64,000 bases of DNA from Sphingobacterium cavernae (GTDB taxonomy: Bacteria > Bacteroidota > Bacteroidia > Sphingobacteriales > Sphingobacteriaceae), in contig NZ_VIQM01000020.1 in the NCBI RefSeq assembly GCF_008520265.1, positions 1-64,000 of the forward strand, read 5' to 3'. A model generated the notes under the pieces. The model ran no database searches, was not told where the DNA came from, and saw nothing but the letters and a program-made list of their open reading frames with translations. Of the stretch, positions 47,380 through 57,033 are shown piece after piece. The translations under genes and the position numbers were made by a program. Positions within the stretch are counted from its first letter, which is position 1, and each line of letters opens with the position of its first letter.

Positions 47380-48655
47380 AAAAATTGGTATAATCCCAAT
47401 TGCCTCGATAAGGACGCATACGCATATTATTAGCAAAGGCATTATCAAATATTTCGTGTTTAGGATCCCATTTAAGAGGCTTTTGTAATTCATAAGCTAT
47501 ATTTGCTGCATTACAAATAGAAGCCGTTCGGTGTCCCACTTCCACAGAAGCCACAGGCAAAGAACGATTTTTAATGGACTTCACCCAATCCGCATAGTGA
47601 TCATCCGAGAAGTGTACACGCTTATCACTTGACTTAAACTTCAAATCTTTTAATTTCGGATTGTCGAAACGTAAAAATGATCTTGAAACTTCCACCTTAC
47701 CTTCTGTTCCTATAAATTGTATGGCATTTGTTTCTCCCCAATTCTTGTGATAAACCGTTGGACCATTTGCATATTTGTAATATAAGCCCGACGAAGCACC
47801 AGGCAAAGTTGGTGGCACAAACTCAGTTGGTCCTGAATCGTCCATATCCAAAGCCCATTGAATAATATCGAACATATGCGCACCCCAATCAGAAATGTAA
47901 CCTCCACCAAAATCTCTATACCAGCGCCAGCCAGCCCATTGAGGTGATCCCAATGGTGGAGCTAAATCTGGATGATACCCTCTGAACAGCGACGGCCCTA
48001 CCCACATATCCCAATCTAAATATTCAGGCACTGGAAGCGTTGGCAAATCGCATTGTTTGACAGCTTCTCCCACATGCACATTAATTGTATGTATGTCGCC
48101 AATATATCCATTTCGAATTAGTTCTACTGCTTGTCTAAAATTGTATTGCGAACGCTGCATACTTCCTGTTTGTAGTACGCGTTTGTATTTATTTACAGCA
48201 TTGCACATTGCGCGCCCCTCATCAATGGTCAACGCCAATGGCTTTTCGCAATAAACATCTTTGCCTTGCTTAGCTGCATCGATGACATGTAAGGCATGCC
48301 AGTGATCCGGCGAAGCCACTACCACAGCATCAATGTCTTTACGCTCTAACAACTCTCTATAATCCCTATATCCAGCAACTTCTTTATTGCTTTTTTTTGC
48401 GTTTACTCGATTCGCTTGTCCAATAAAATGAGCTAACTTCTGACTATCTACATCTGAAGCAGCCAATACCATTGTTTCAGGTAATTGTCCCAATCCATTT
48501 AGAAGAGTGCCAACCTGTTTTCCTACACCTATATAGCCTAAGTTTATGCGATCACTAGGTGCTAAAAAATTTGAGCCGCCTAACACATGTCGTGGAACAA
48601 TAGAAATTCCAGCAAATGCAAGCGCAGTATTTTTAATAAAATCTTTTCTTTTCAT
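47378..48655 (-). CDS. Gfo/Idh/MocA family oxidoreductase, exported
   Basis: A 425-aa NAD(P)-dependent sugar oxidoreductase. The N-terminus MKRKDFIKNTALAFAGISIVP is a Tat-like signal (no strict RR pair). The Rossmann motif NLGYIGVGKQVG is at about residues 37-48, and the catalytic EKPLALTIDEGRAM is typical. Further marks are SPDHWHALHVIDAAKQGKDVY and 'RDFGGGYISDWGAHMFDIIQWAL' with GPT. The family oxidises or epimerises sugars. It converges with the epimerase gene. Confidence 0.93.
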   Translation of the reverse strand: MKRKDFIKNTALAFAGISIVPRHVLGGSNFLAPSDRINLGYIGVGKQVGTLLNGLGQLPETMVLAASDVDSQKLAHFIGQANRVNAKKSNKEVAGYRDYRELLERKDIDAVVVASPDHWHALHVIDAAKQGKDVYCEKPLALTIDEGRAMCNAVNKYKRVLQTGSMQRSQYNFRQAVELIRNGYIGDIHTINVHVGEAVKQCDLPTLPVPEYLDWDMWVGPSLFRGYHPDLAPPLGSPQWAGWRWYRDFGGGYISDWGAHMFDIIQWALDMDDSGPTEFVPPTLPGASSGLYYKYANGPTVYHKNWGETNAIQFIGTEGKVEVSRSFLRFDNPKLKDLKFKSSDKRVHFSDDHYADWVKSIKNRSLPVASVEVGHRTASICNAANIAYELQKPLKWDPKHEIFDNAFANNMRMRPYRGNWDYTNF

Positions 48656-48962
48656 GTTTCAAATTGGGTTAGATTTATTTAAATGAATTCAAGTAGGAAG
48701 TAAATCAGATAGTAGCATAATATAGTGTATCTAACTGCTGAATAATCGGTTAAATCCCAAATGATAGATGTCGTTCTATCAAATTTAAATGTTTTAGCGG
48801 AGCAATACAACAACAATAAGTAGATATTTAAAAAGATGTCTTTATAGCTGAAATGTTTAAAAACACCTATTTACCAACAAATCTACTTTCATGCAAATCA
48901 TTGTAAAATAATGCGTATTTTTGTGTTTTAATTTGAAGAACGTTCAAAACTAACATACAATA
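48656..48962. other. Divergent intergenic region, purL promoter
   Basis: A 307-bp region between the oxidoreductase and purL. It holds TATTTTTG at 48916-48923, a fitting -7 element for purL, and an inverted repeat TGATAGA (48762-48768) with its complement (48775-48781) around TGTCGT, which could be an operator. No further gene, RNA or repeat is visible. Confidence 0.45.
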
Positions 48963-51900
48963 ATGATCCATTTCTTTGAGAACCCATCGAACATCGTTTA
49001 TGCTGTTCAAAGTGTTAACTCTTTATCACAAGAAGACATTACAAAACTAAACTGGCTATTCGGCAACGCCAAAAAACTTGACGAACAAACCCTTAACAAT
49101 TTCTATGTAGGTCCTAGAGCAGCGATGATTACGCCTTGGAGTACCAATGCGGTAGAAATCACGCAAAACATGGGTATTCAAGGTTTGATTCGCATTGAGG
49201 AGTTTCAGCCTGTAGCAGCAGATTTTTCTGATTTTGATCCAATGATCTCGCAGAAATATGCTGCCTTGACACAAGAAATGTATACCATCAATATCGAACC
49301 AGAACCTATTTTGGAAATCGACGATATTGACGCCTATAATAAAGCAGAAGGGTTAGCTTTAAACCCTGAAGAAGTAGAATACTTAAATAATTTAGCGATT
49401 AAATTAGGTCGTAAATTAACGGATTCTGAAGTATTCGCTTTCTCTCAAGCAAACTCGGAGCACTGTCGTCACAAAATCTTCAATGGTACATTTATCATTG
49501 ATGGCGAAGAACAACCTACTTCTTTATTCAAATTAATTAAGAAAACATCTGAAACAAATCCTAACGAGATTATTTCAGCTTATAAAGATAACGTGGCTTT
49601 CGTGAAAGGTCCACGCGTAACGCAATTTGCCCCCAAATCTGCGGACAAGCCAGATTTCTACGAAGAGAAAGAATTTGACTCAGTTCTTTCTGTAAAAGCA
49701 GAAACACACAACTTCCCTACTACGGTAGAGCCATTCTCTGGTGCTGCTACTGGTTCGGGTGGTGAGATTCGTGACCGCCTAGCTGGTGGTCAAGGTGCAT
49801 TGCCATTGGCTGGTACAGCGATTTATATGACGGCTTACTCGCGTTTGTTGCAAGACAGACCTTGGGAAGATGCTGTACAAGAGCGTGAATGGTTATACCA
49901 AACGCCAATGGATATCTTAATCAAAGCGTCAAACGGTGCTTCTGATTTTGGTAACAAATTCGGTCAACCATTAATCACAGGCTCTGTTTTAACATTCGAA
50001 CACGAAGAAGAAGGTCGCAAATTAGGCTACGATAAAGTAATCATGCAAGCTGGTGGTGTGGGTTATGGTAAATTAGACCAAGCTAAAAAACATACTCCTC
50101 AAACAGGCGATAAAATCGTTATCCTAGGTGGTGAAAATTACCGTATCGGTATGGGAGGTGCTGCTGTATCATCTGCGGACACAGGTGCTTTCGGATCAGG
50201 CATCGAATTAAATGCGATTCAACGTTCTAACCCTGAAATGCAAAAACGTGCGGCAAACGCTATTCGTGGTTTAGTAGAATCAGATAACAACCCTATTGTT
50301 TCAATCCACGACCACGGTGCAGGTGGACACTTAAACTGTTTGTCTGAATTGGTTGAAGAAACTGGTGGTTTAATCGATTTAGACAAATTGCCTGTGGGTG
50401 ATCCAACGCTTTCTGCAAAGGAAATTATTGGTAACGAATCACAAGAGCGTATGGGCTTAGTGATTGCCGAAAAAGATATCGAAACATTACAACGTGTGGC
50501 AGAACGTGAACGTGCGCCTATGTACACTGTAGGTGATGTAACAGGAGACCATAGATTTACTTTCCAATCGAAAACAACTGGTGAAAAACCAATGGATTAT
50601 GCCTTAGAAGATTTCTTCGGTTCTTCTCCAAAAACGTATATGAAAGACAACACTGTCGTAAGAAATTACGCAGATTTAGAATATAATGTAGCTGATGTTC
50701 CTACTTACTTAAAAAACGTATTACAATTAGAAGCTGTTGCAGCTAAAGATTGGTTAACAAATAAAGTTGACCGTTGTGTAGGTGGTCGTGTAGCGAAACA
50801 ACAATGTGCTGGTCCTTTGCAATTACCATTGAACAATGTGGGTGTAATGGCATTAGACTTCAAAGGTAAAGAAGGTATCGCTACGACTGTAGGTCATTCT
50901 CCAATAGCTGCTATCGTAGATCCTGCTGCGGGTAGCCGTACAGCGATTGCAGAATCTTTATCTAACTTAGTATTTGCGCCTATCAAAAATGGTTTAGCTG
51001 GTGTTTCTTTATCAGCGAACTGGATGTGGGCTTGTAACAATGAAGGTGAAGATGCGCGTTTGTACAAAGCGGTAAAAGCTTGTTCGGATTTTGCTATAGA
51101 ATTAGGTATCAATATCCCAACGGGTAAAGATTCATTATCGATGAAACAAAAGTATCCGAATGGCGAAAATGTAATCGCTCCAGGTACTTTGATCATCTCT
51201 GCTGCGGGTAACTGTACGGATATTACTAAAGTAATAGAGCCGGTTTTATCTAAAAATGCAGGTTCGATCTATTATATCAATTTATCGAAAGATTGTTTCA
51301 AATTAGGAGGTTCTTCATTCGCTCAAATCTTGAATAAGATTGGTAAAGAAGTTCCTACGATTCAAGATTCAGCTTACTTCAAAACAGCATTCAACACAAT
51401 TCAAGATTTAATTCAAGCTGGTCAAATCGAAGCAGGTCATGACGTTGGTTCTGGTGGTTTAGTGACTACTTTATTGGAAATGACTTTTGCGGATGTGAAA
51501 TTGGCGGCTAACTATGATTTATCTGGTTTAGGTGAAGCGGATACGGTAAAAGTATTATTCAACGAAAACATTGCAGTAGTATTACAAGCAAAAGATGATG
51601 CAGCTTTCGAAGCAACATTAACAAAAGCTGGTATCGAAGCAGTGAAAATCGGTCAAGCGATTGAAGGTGCTGACGTTACAATCAAAAATAACTCAGATAC
51701 GTTCACATTCAACGTAACTGAAACGCGTGACACTTGGTACAAAACATCCTACTTATTGGATCAAAAACAATCTAAGAATGGTATGGCTGAGGAGCGTTAC
51801 AACAACTATAAAAATCAACCATTAGCGTTTACATTCCCTGCTCAATTTGACGGTAGACTTCGACAAGCTCAGTCTGACAATGTCACTTTGAGCCCTGTCG

Positions 51901-52655
51901 AAAAGCCTAAAGCAGCTATCATTCGCGAGAAAGGTTCGAACTCTGAGCGTGAAATGGCGAATGCGATGTTCTTAGCAGGATTTGATGTGAAAGATGTACA
52001 CATGACGGATTTAATTTCAGGTCGTGAGACATTGGAAGATATTCAATTCGTAGGTGCAGTGGGTGGTTTCTCTAATTCGGATGTATTGGGTTCGGCTAAA
52101 GGTTGGGCTGGTGCTTTCAAATACAACGAGAAAGCAAAAATCGCTTTAGAAAAATTCTTCGCTCGTCCTGATACGATGTCTGTAGGTATCTGTAACGGTT
52201 GTCAATTGTGGATGGAATTGGATTTAATCAATCCAGACCATGAGATTCACGGTAAAATGACACACAATACATCGGGTAAACACGAATCTAACTTCGTATC
52301 AGTGAAAGTGCAAGACAACAATTCGATCATGTTAAAAACATTAGCTGGTTCGACTTTGGGAGTTTGGATTTCACACGGCGAAGGTAAATTCAAATTACCT
52401 TACGCAGAAGAGAAATATAACATCGTCGCGAAATATGCGTACGAACAATATCCACACAATCCAAACGGTTCGGACTTCAACACAGCGATGATGTGTGATG
52501 CTACAGGGCGTCACTTGGTGACAATGCCACATATCGAGCGTTCGATCTTCCAATGGAACTGGGCGAATTACCCAGCAGGTCGTAAAGACGAAGTAACACC
52601 TTGGTTAGAAGCATTTGTAAATGCTAAAGAGTGGTGTGTGAGTAATAAAAAATAA
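48963..52655 (+). CDS. purL: Phosphoribosylformylglycinamidine synthase (single-chain PurL)
   Basis: A 1230-aa large-type FGAM synthase for the fourth step of purine synthesis, using glutamine and ATP. N-terminal PurS-like domain, a linker with LTDSEVFAFSQANSEHCRHKIF, FGAM domains with KAETHNFPTTVEPFSGAATGSGGEIRDR and 'GLAGVSLSANWMWA', and a C-terminal glutaminase (about residues 980-1230) with the Cys nucleophile VGICNGCQLWMEL and catalytic His in PHIERSIFQWNW. It is a single gene with its own terminator. Confidence 0.97.
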   Translation: MIHFFENPSNIVYAVQSVNSLSQEDITKLNWLFGNAKKLDEQTLNNFYVGPRAAMITPWSTNAVEITQNMGIQGLIRIEEFQPVAADFSDFDPMISQKYAALTQEMYTINIEPEPILEIDDIDAYNKAEGLALNPEEVEYLNNLAIKLGRKLTDSEVFAFSQANSEHCRHKIFNGTFIIDGEEQPTSLFKLIKKTSETNPNEIISAYKDNVAFVKGPRVTQFAPKSADKPDFYEEKEFDSVLSVKAETHNFPTTVEPFSGAATGSGGEIRDRLAGGQGALPLAGTAIYMTAYSRLLQDRPWEDAVQEREWLYQTPMDILIKASNGASDFGNKFGQPLITGSVLTFEHEEEGRKLGYDKVIMQAGGVGYGKLDQAKKHTPQTGDKIVILGGENYRIGMGGAAVSSADTGAFGSGIELNAIQRSNPEMQKRAANAIRGLVESDNNPIVSIHDHGAGGHLNCLSELVEETGGLIDLDKLPVGDPTLSAKEIIGNESQERMGLVIAEKDIETLQRVAERERAPMYTVGDVTGDHRFTFQSKTTGEKPMDYALEDFFGSSPKTYMKDNTVVRNYADLEYNVADVPTYLKNVLQLEAVAAKDWLTNKVDRCVGGRVAKQQCAGPLQLPLNNVGVMALDFKGKEGIATTVGHSPIAAIVDPAAGSRTAIAESLSNLVFAPIKNGLAGVSLSANWMWACNNEGEDARLYKAVKACSDFAIELGINIPTGKDSLSMKQKYPNGENVIAPGTLIISAAGNCTDITKVIEPVLSKNAGSIYYINLSKDCFKLGGSSFAQILNKIGKEVPTIQDSAYFKTAFNTIQDLIQAGQIEAGHDVGSGGLVTTLLEMTFADVKLAANYDLSGLGEADTVKVLFNENIAVVLQAKDDAAFEATLTKAGIEAVKIGQAIEGADVTIKNNSDTFTFNVTETRDTWYKTSYLLDQKQSKNGMAEERYNNYKNQPLAFTFPAQFDGRLRQAQSDNVTLSPVEKPKAAIIREKGSNSEREMANAMFLAGFDVKDVHMTDLISGRETLEDIQFVGAVGGFSNSDVLGSAKGWAGAFKYNEKAKIALEKFFARPDTMSVGICNGCQLWMELDLINPDHEIHGKMTHNTSGKHESNFVSVKVQDNNSIMLKTLAGSTLGVWISHGEGKFKLPYAEEKYNIVAKYAYEQYPHNPNGSDFNTAMMCDATGRHLVTMPHIERSIFQWNWANYPAGRKDEVTPWLEAFVNAKEWCVSNKK

Positions 52656-52678
52656 GTTGGACAAATTGTAATATTTGG

Positions 52679-52716
52679 AATCCTCCTGCACTGCAAAGCG
52701 TAGGAGGATTTTTTTT
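52679..52716 (+). terminator. Terminator of purL
   Basis: AATCCTCCT (52679-52687) pairs with AGGAGGATT (52702-52710), followed by eight T. Confidence 0.88.
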
Positions 52717-53224
52717 GATATATTTGATTCAGCCACCATTAAAAATTATAAACGTCGATTCTAATACACCTGAAGGAATCGTTCATTTTAAAGAATGGTT
52801 TACTAAGACGTTTCCAATTGGAACAATACTCTATTTTAATTTTTATAGAAAAAAAAATTTAACTGAAGACAAGATTTTATCTGATATTGAAAAAAGGCGA
52901 AGTAGAATCTTTAATGCCAAAAACTACAGAAAAATCCATGATATAAGGGAAGATGTATCTGTAAGCCTCTTTAAATTAGAAGTAGATATTAACGCTGCAA
53001 GTCTTATGATTGATTTTTGGCGATATTTTTATGCTGTCAGCTTTTTTGAGCCTATTAATGCTTTATCCTTTGATGAATTTGAAGAATATGAATTATCTAA
53101 TCCAATATTTGATAATGAATATGGTAAAAAATGGCTTTGGCACAAATTGGCCGAAAGGGTCTATATAAAAAACATAGGTGGTCAAGAAGTGCTTATTTCT
53201 TCCTATGCATTTATTACCGAATAA
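52715..53224 (+). CDS. Hypothetical protein, no family recognised
   Basis: An open frame for up to 169 aa starting with TTG in the T-run of the purL terminator. A -7 element TATATTTG at 52719-52726 shows that transcription begins later, so the true start may be TTG at 52724 or further in. The body is soluble, with 'FKEWFTKTFPIGTILYFNFYRKK' and a C-terminal 'WLWHKLAERVYIKN'. It looks coding because its codon use fits its neighbours. It may be an immunity-like or N-terminally cut protein. Single gene. Confidence 0.5.
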   Translation: MIYLIQPPLKIINVDSNTPEGIVHFKEWFTKTFPIGTILYFNFYRKKNLTEDKILSDIEKRRSRIFNAKNYRKIHDIREDVSVSLFKLEVDINAASLMIDFWRYFYAVSFFEPINALSFDEFEEYELSNPIFDNEYGKKWLWHKLAERVYIKNIGGQEVLISSYAFITE

Positions 53225-53311
53225 ATCAATTTGATAACTTATTATGTTTATGTTTTTTTATATTTGGTTTTAAACTATCTTTAAAATTCAACATATAAAT
53301 CAATAAAAACT

Positions 53312-53611
53312 ATGGTATTAGAAGTAGTAAAACTAACAGTTAAAGAAGGACAACAAGAAAACTTTGAACGTGATTATAAAATTGCTGCACAATATATTTC
53401 TGCGAGTAAAGGCTATATCAAACATTCCCTACACAAAAGTCTAGAAGTAAGTAATGAATACATTCAATTCGTGGAATGGGAAAATTTAGAAGACCATACT
53501 GTAACATTTTTCCAATCAGAATTGTTCCAAGAGTGGGCAAAATTATTGCATGATTACTACGACCCAATGCCTACTGTAGAGCATTACGATACAGCTAATA
53601 TTCTTGGTTAA
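53312..53611 (+). CDS. Antibiotic biosynthesis monooxygenase (ABM) domain protein
   Basis: A 99-aa dimeric ferredoxin-like protein of the ABM/YgiN type. It begins VLEVVKLTVKEGQQENFERDY and has the typical GYIKHSLHKS and FVEWENLEDHTVTFFQSELFQEW. Members are quinol monooxygenases or heme-degrading enzymes, often without cofactor. There are no His ligands of the IsdG type in the expected place, so the quinol or unknown group is more likely. Single gene. Confidence 0.85.
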   Translation: MVLEVVKLTVKEGQQENFERDYKIAAQYISASKGYIKHSLHKSLEVSNEYIQFVEWENLEDHTVTFFQSELFQEWAKLLHDYYDPMPTVEHYDTANILG

Positions 53612-53619
53612 GCAGCAAT

Positions 53620-53738
53620 ATCACAGATAAATCACAGATAAATCACCGTTATTCTGTAAAAAATTAATTTGTTATCTTTGTAGAGGTCTTCCTATAAGGC
53701 AAGACAATGTAAATTTTAATGTAAATTTTAATGTAAAA
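53620..53738. repeat. Two short tandem repeats upstream of luxS
   Basis: An 11-bp unit ATCACAGATAA occurs 2.5 times at 53620-53647. A 12-bp unit ATGTAAATTTTA occurs 2.6 times at 53707-53738, in the leader of luxS. Both flank the promoter element. Confidence 0.7.
53673..53680 (+). promoter_or_regulatory. Promoter -7 element of luxS
   Basis: TATCTTTG matches TAnnTTTG and leaves a leader of about 100 nt that carries the 12-bp repeats. The leader resembles neither a SAM nor an SAH riboswitch in any way I could confirm. Confidence 0.5.
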
Positions 53739-53787
53739 TACGTTATCAATCAACCTAATCATTGATTATAACATTATCCAAAAGAAG

Positions 53788-54294
53788 ATGTATACAAAAG
53801 AAAAAGCTGTAGTAAATAGTTTTATTGTAGATCACACTATATTAAAACAAGGTATATACGCCAAAGCGTCCAAAACAAATGAATCAGCTATAAACGCTTA
53901 TACAACATACGACATTCGTATGATTCGTCCGAATTCTCCTGAAAGAATGCTTTCTCCAGAAGTAATGCATACATTGGAGCATTGTTTTGCAACAGAAATT
54001 CGTACAATTCTAGGTGACGAAGTTATTTATGTAGGTCCTATGGGATGTTGCACAGGCTTTTATGTGGTATTAACAGGTACTAGTAGAACGCCTCAGGATA
54101 TCCAAACGTTGATGAAAGAAGTTTTGGGAATTATTTTGGAGGAAGGATACGAAGTTCCTTTCCAAAATCCAATTAGCTGTGGAAACTACACTTTTATGGA
54201 CTTCGAAAATACGTTAAAAGCTTGTCAGAACTATTTAAACTTGATTAATGCGGGAGAGTTAGAATTCGAATATCCTTATATCAAAGAAGCATAA
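53788..54294 (+). CDS. luxS: S-ribosylhomocysteine lyase LuxS
   Basis: A 168-aa Fe/Zn lyase that splits S-ribosylhomocysteine to homocysteine and DPD, the precursor of autoinducer 2. The metal site HTLEH at about residues 60-64 and the GPMGCCTGFYVV block with the catalytic Cys and metal ligand are intact, as is the N-terminal FIVDHTILKQGIY. The next gene, the nucleosidase, starts at 54295 directly after the stop, so the pair forms the classic SAH-detoxification unit. Confidence 0.97.
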   Translation: MYTKEKAVVNSFIVDHTILKQGIYAKASKTNESAINAYTTYDIRMIRPNSPERMLSPEVMHTLEHCFATEIRTILGDEVIYVGPMGCCTGFYVVLTGTSRTPQDIQTLMKEVLGIILEEGYEVPFQNPISCGNYTFMDFENTLKACQNYLNLINAGELEFEYPYIKEA

Positions 54295-54906
54295 ATGACC
54301 CTTAATAAGAATATTAAAACTGTCATTTTAGTAGCTAATAAAAACGAACTGGATTTCGATATAATAGATGATTCGATTGCTATTTATGAAATTGGTGTTG
54401 GAAAAGTTAATTCAGTAATTTCTTTGTCTAAATTGTATCTAATAATGAAAGAATTGGAGATTAATCCAATTTTAATAAATGTAGGTACAGTGGGTTCGGT
54501 CAAATATCCTATTGAGCACGTATTATATCCAACCTATTTTGCGCAGGGAGATGCTTATACAGAAGGATTTTTCTTAGAAAACACGAAGTTCTTAGTTGGC
54601 AATGGTATAATTAAATCTGTAGAATTAGAAGAATTCGATTATAACAAAGCATTATTAACTTCCGATCGATTTATTAATACGACTACAGCGTTTTACCAAG
54701 ATATAAAAGATTTAAACGCAGAAGCTTTCGATATGGAAGCCTATGCTTTGGCAGACTTTTGTTACCAACATCAGTTGCCTCTTTACATGATAAAGATTGT
54801 ATCGGACAATTGTGATGGCACAGTCAAAGATTGGGAAAATATTCTAAGTAAGATTTCTAGGAAATTGGGACAAATCGTTTCAGATTATTTAGAAAACATA
54901 AACTAA
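54295..54906 (+). CDS. mtnN: SAH/MTA nucleosidase, divergent Pfs
   Basis: A 203-aa nucleoside-phosphorylase-fold enzyme predicted to cleave S-adenosylhomocysteine to adenine and S-ribosylhomocysteine. It keeps GVGKVNSVISLSKL, 'LINVGTVGSV', AEAFDMEAYALADFCY and MIKIVSDN, the catalytic Asp being in VSDN. It is about 25 residues shorter than E. coli Pfs and lacks its first beta strand loop. The start codon directly follows the luxS stop, so context supports the function. Confidence 0.87.
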   Translation: MTLNKNIKTVILVANKNELDFDIIDDSIAIYEIGVGKVNSVISLSKLYLIMKELEINPILINVGTVGSVKYPIEHVLYPTYFAQGDAYTEGFFLENTKFLVGNGIIKSVELEEFDYNKALLTSDRFINTTTAFYQDIKDLNAEAFDMEAYALADFCYQHQLPLYMIKIVSDNCDGTVKDWENILSKISRKLGQIVSDYLENIN

Positions 54907-54909
54907 TAT

Positions 54910-54950
54910 ACAGTAAGAGCTTCTAAAATCTAGAAGCTCTTACTGTTTTT
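54910..54950 (+). terminator. Terminator of the luxS-mtnN operon
   Basis: A perfect 16-bp stem (54910-54925 with 54931-54946), loop AAATC, then TTTTT. Confidence 0.92.
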
Positions 54951-54965
54951 AATGATTTTAACTTT

Positions 54966-55652
54966 CTAAACTCCCAAAAAGTCTTTTTCTAGAGCTAGTG
55001 GTTCAATGTAAGTACCATTTTTGTAAACACGCATATTGCCACCAGAGATTTCATCAATTAAGATAATTTCATTTGTTACAGCATCACGACCAAATTCTAA
55101 TTTGATATCGTATAATTCTAATTCTTTAGCAGCTAATTCTGATTTGATAATATCACAAATTTGTTGTGTCAAACCTTTTAAAGTTTGATATTCTTCTTGT
55201 GTTAAAATTCCCAACATTTCCAAAGCATCTGCTGAAATAGTAGGATCTCCTCTTTCATCATCTTTGATTGTCACCTCTACAAAACGATCAAGAGGTTGCC
55301 CCGATTCGCAATAAGCCCCATATCTTCTAAAGAAACTTCCTACAGCCTTGTAGCGACAAATAACTTCCAAGCCCTTGCCAAATACATTTGCACGCTTTAC
55401 TACCATCTCAACGGCGTCGATATCAGCAGATACAAAATGTGTAGGAATTCCTAATGAATTTAGTTTCTCATAGAAATATTTCGTCATTTTCAAGCCAGAC
55501 TTACCCGCACCTTCGATGGTCAATCCAACTGTATTAGCACCTGGATCAAATACACCATTCTCACCTGTTACATCATCTTTGAATTTTAACAACACTTGGT
55601 CATTATCCAAGCTATACACATCTTTAGTTTTTCCTTTGTAGACTAATTGCAT
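54966..55652 (-). CDS. purC: Phosphoribosylaminoimidazole-succinocarboxamide synthase
   Basis: A 228-aa SAICAR synthetase of the purine pathway, which adds aspartate to CAIR with ATP. Visible are LVYKGKTKDVYSLD at the start, LLKFKDDVTGENG, 'EMVVKRANVFGKGLEVICRYKAVGSFFRRYG', and LIDEISGGNMRVYK at the end. The short Bacteroidota form lacks the longer C-terminus of other PurC proteins. Minus-strand TATATTTG at 55705-55712 is its promoter element. Confidence 0.95.
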   Translation of the reverse strand: MQLVYKGKTKDVYSLDNDQVLLKFKDDVTGENGVFDPGANTVGLTIEGAGKSGLKMTKYFYEKLNSLGIPTHFVSADIDAVEMVVKRANVFGKGLEVICRYKAVGSFFRRYGAYCESGQPLDRFVEVTIKDDERGDPTISADALEMLGILTQEEYQTLKGLTQQICDIIKSELAAKELELYDIKLEFGRDAVTNEIILIDEISGGNMRVYKNGTYIEPLALEKDFLGV

Positions 55653-55843
55653 TATCTAAATGTTTTGTTAGCGATTGAACGCTTGATTCTTAATACCTAA
55701 ACTACAAATATAAATTACTCTATTGTATATCCTATCCTCTAAGCCACTAAATGTTAAATATTTTCTAAAGTTTTTGAAATTAATAATTTATAACTTACTT
55801 TGTGCATCAAAGTACTTTTATTTAAACATAAACACAAAACATT

Positions 55844-56137
55844 ATGCATATGATCTTGAACAAAAGAAGAACTATAATACTTTCGGTAATCGGATTTATA
55901 TTATTATTGCCATTAATTGGAATGCAATTTTCGCACGAGGTAAACTGGACAATATCTGATTTTATAATTGCGGGTATACTCCTTGCAATAGTTGGCTTAA
56001 GTATAGAATTGGTGTTTAAATTAACTTCAACAAAAATGCAAAAATTACTATTTTTGGCTATTGTACTAATTCTTGGTTTACTTATATGGGCTGAGATGGC
56101 TGTAGGAATATTTGGCTCTCCAATAGCTGGTAGTTAG
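55844..56137 (+). CDS. Conserved small membrane protein
   Basis: A 97-aa protein with three transmembrane segments (about residues 11-28, 39-58 and 66-90) and a conserved end WAEMAVGIFGSPIAGS. I recall this as an unnamed but widespread family in Bacteroidota. ATG codons at 55844 and 55850 are both possible starts. Monocistronic. Function unknown. Confidence 0.8.
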   Translation: MHMILNKRRTIILSVIGFILLLPLIGMQFSHEVNWTISDFIIAGILLAIVGLSIELVFKLTSTKMQKLLFLAIVLILGLLIWAEMAVGIFGSPIAGS

Positions 56138-56159
56138 ATTTTTAAATTCACAAAAACTT

Positions 56160-56194
56160 AATCCTTCTATTTTAAATGTCTGGGAGGATTTTTT
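56160..56194 (+). terminator. Terminator of the small membrane-protein gene
   Basis: AATCCTTC (56160-56167) pairs with the GGGAGGATT region (56183-56190), including one G-T pair, followed by TTTT. Confidence 0.7.
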
Positions 56195-56317
56195 GTTTTT
56201 TAGTAAAAATACGACAAACTGCGTATTTAACCATAAAGAAACTTATCTCAAATTTGTATAGCAATTATTAATTGATTTAAACCAAAGGTATTTATAAAAA
56301 ATCAAAAACTAACAAAT

Positions 56318-56857
56318 ATGAGAACAACATTACAATTTATGACCTATGCTTTAGTAGCTATTTTTTTCGCTTTTAAAGCTTGTAAAAAAGATGATGCAGA
56401 AGGCGGAAATTCAAGCGCAGGTGAAGGCGTTGTCAAAGCCAAAGTAGATGGCAATTGGGTTACAACGGAATCAATAACTGGTGCAGCTAACTTGGTAACA
56501 CGTGTAGGAACATTAACACTTCAAGGGAATTCCGCAGGAACAAACAGCAAAGCTTTTGTCTTTGTGATTAATGGTTTTGAAGGCAAAGGGGTATATCCTA
56601 TTGGCGGCTCAAACAGTATCGCAGTTTCTGGGAGCTATACCGAAACGACTGTAAACCTAAGCAACCCGATGAATTCGCAAGTAAAAATTTGGCAAGCACC
56701 GTATACAGTAGGTAACGAAGTGGGCAAAGTTACTGTAGCTGAGGTGACAGATACACACGTAAAAGGTACATTCGAGTTCAAAGCAAAAAATAATTCAGAC
56801 AATACTATAAAACAAATTTCTGAGGGATCATTCAATTTAAAATTGAAAAAATCTTAG
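56318..56857 (+). CDS. Hypothetical lipoprotein
   Basis: A 179-aa exported protein. The N-terminal hydrophobic segment ends in FKAC followed by KKDD, a usual Bacteroidota lipoprotein start with charged surface-export-like residues. The mature part begins 'VKAKVDGNWVTTESI' and alternates short strands, resembling the DUF6252-like lipoprotein group. No catalytic motif. Single gene with a hairpin after it. Confidence 0.72.
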   Translation: MRTTLQFMTYALVAIFFAFKACKKDDAEGGNSSAGEGVVKAKVDGNWVTTESITGAANLVTRVGTLTLQGNSAGTNSKAFVFVINGFEGKGVYPIGGSNSIAVSGSYTETTVNLSNPMNSQVKIWQAPYTVGNEVGKVTVAEVTDTHVKGTFEFKAKNNSDNTIKQISEGSFNLKLKKS

Positions 56858-56881
56858 TCTAAATTTATTGAAAAGTTTCCC

Positions 56882-56916
56882 ACAAATGTCTAATCACTAT
56901 AGGATTAGACATTTGT
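56882..56916. terminator. Hairpin after the lipoprotein gene
   Basis: ACAAATGTCTAATC (56882-56895) pairs perfectly with 56903-56916 across a 7-nt loop. It lies 25 bp after the stop; the T-run on the plus side is short. Confidence 0.65.
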
Positions 56917-57033
56917 ATTTTGGCGAAAATAGTGAAATAGAGTCATTTATAGTAATTAATATCCACGAATCATATTCCGAAATAAACTATTTTCCGAAAC
57001 AAATGTTCTTTCCATATTCCATTACATTAGACT

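Noticed and set aside
53641..53787. SAM or SAH riboswitch in the luxS leader
   Set aside because: The AT-rich repeat-bearing leader shows none of the conserved cores of those riboswitch classes.
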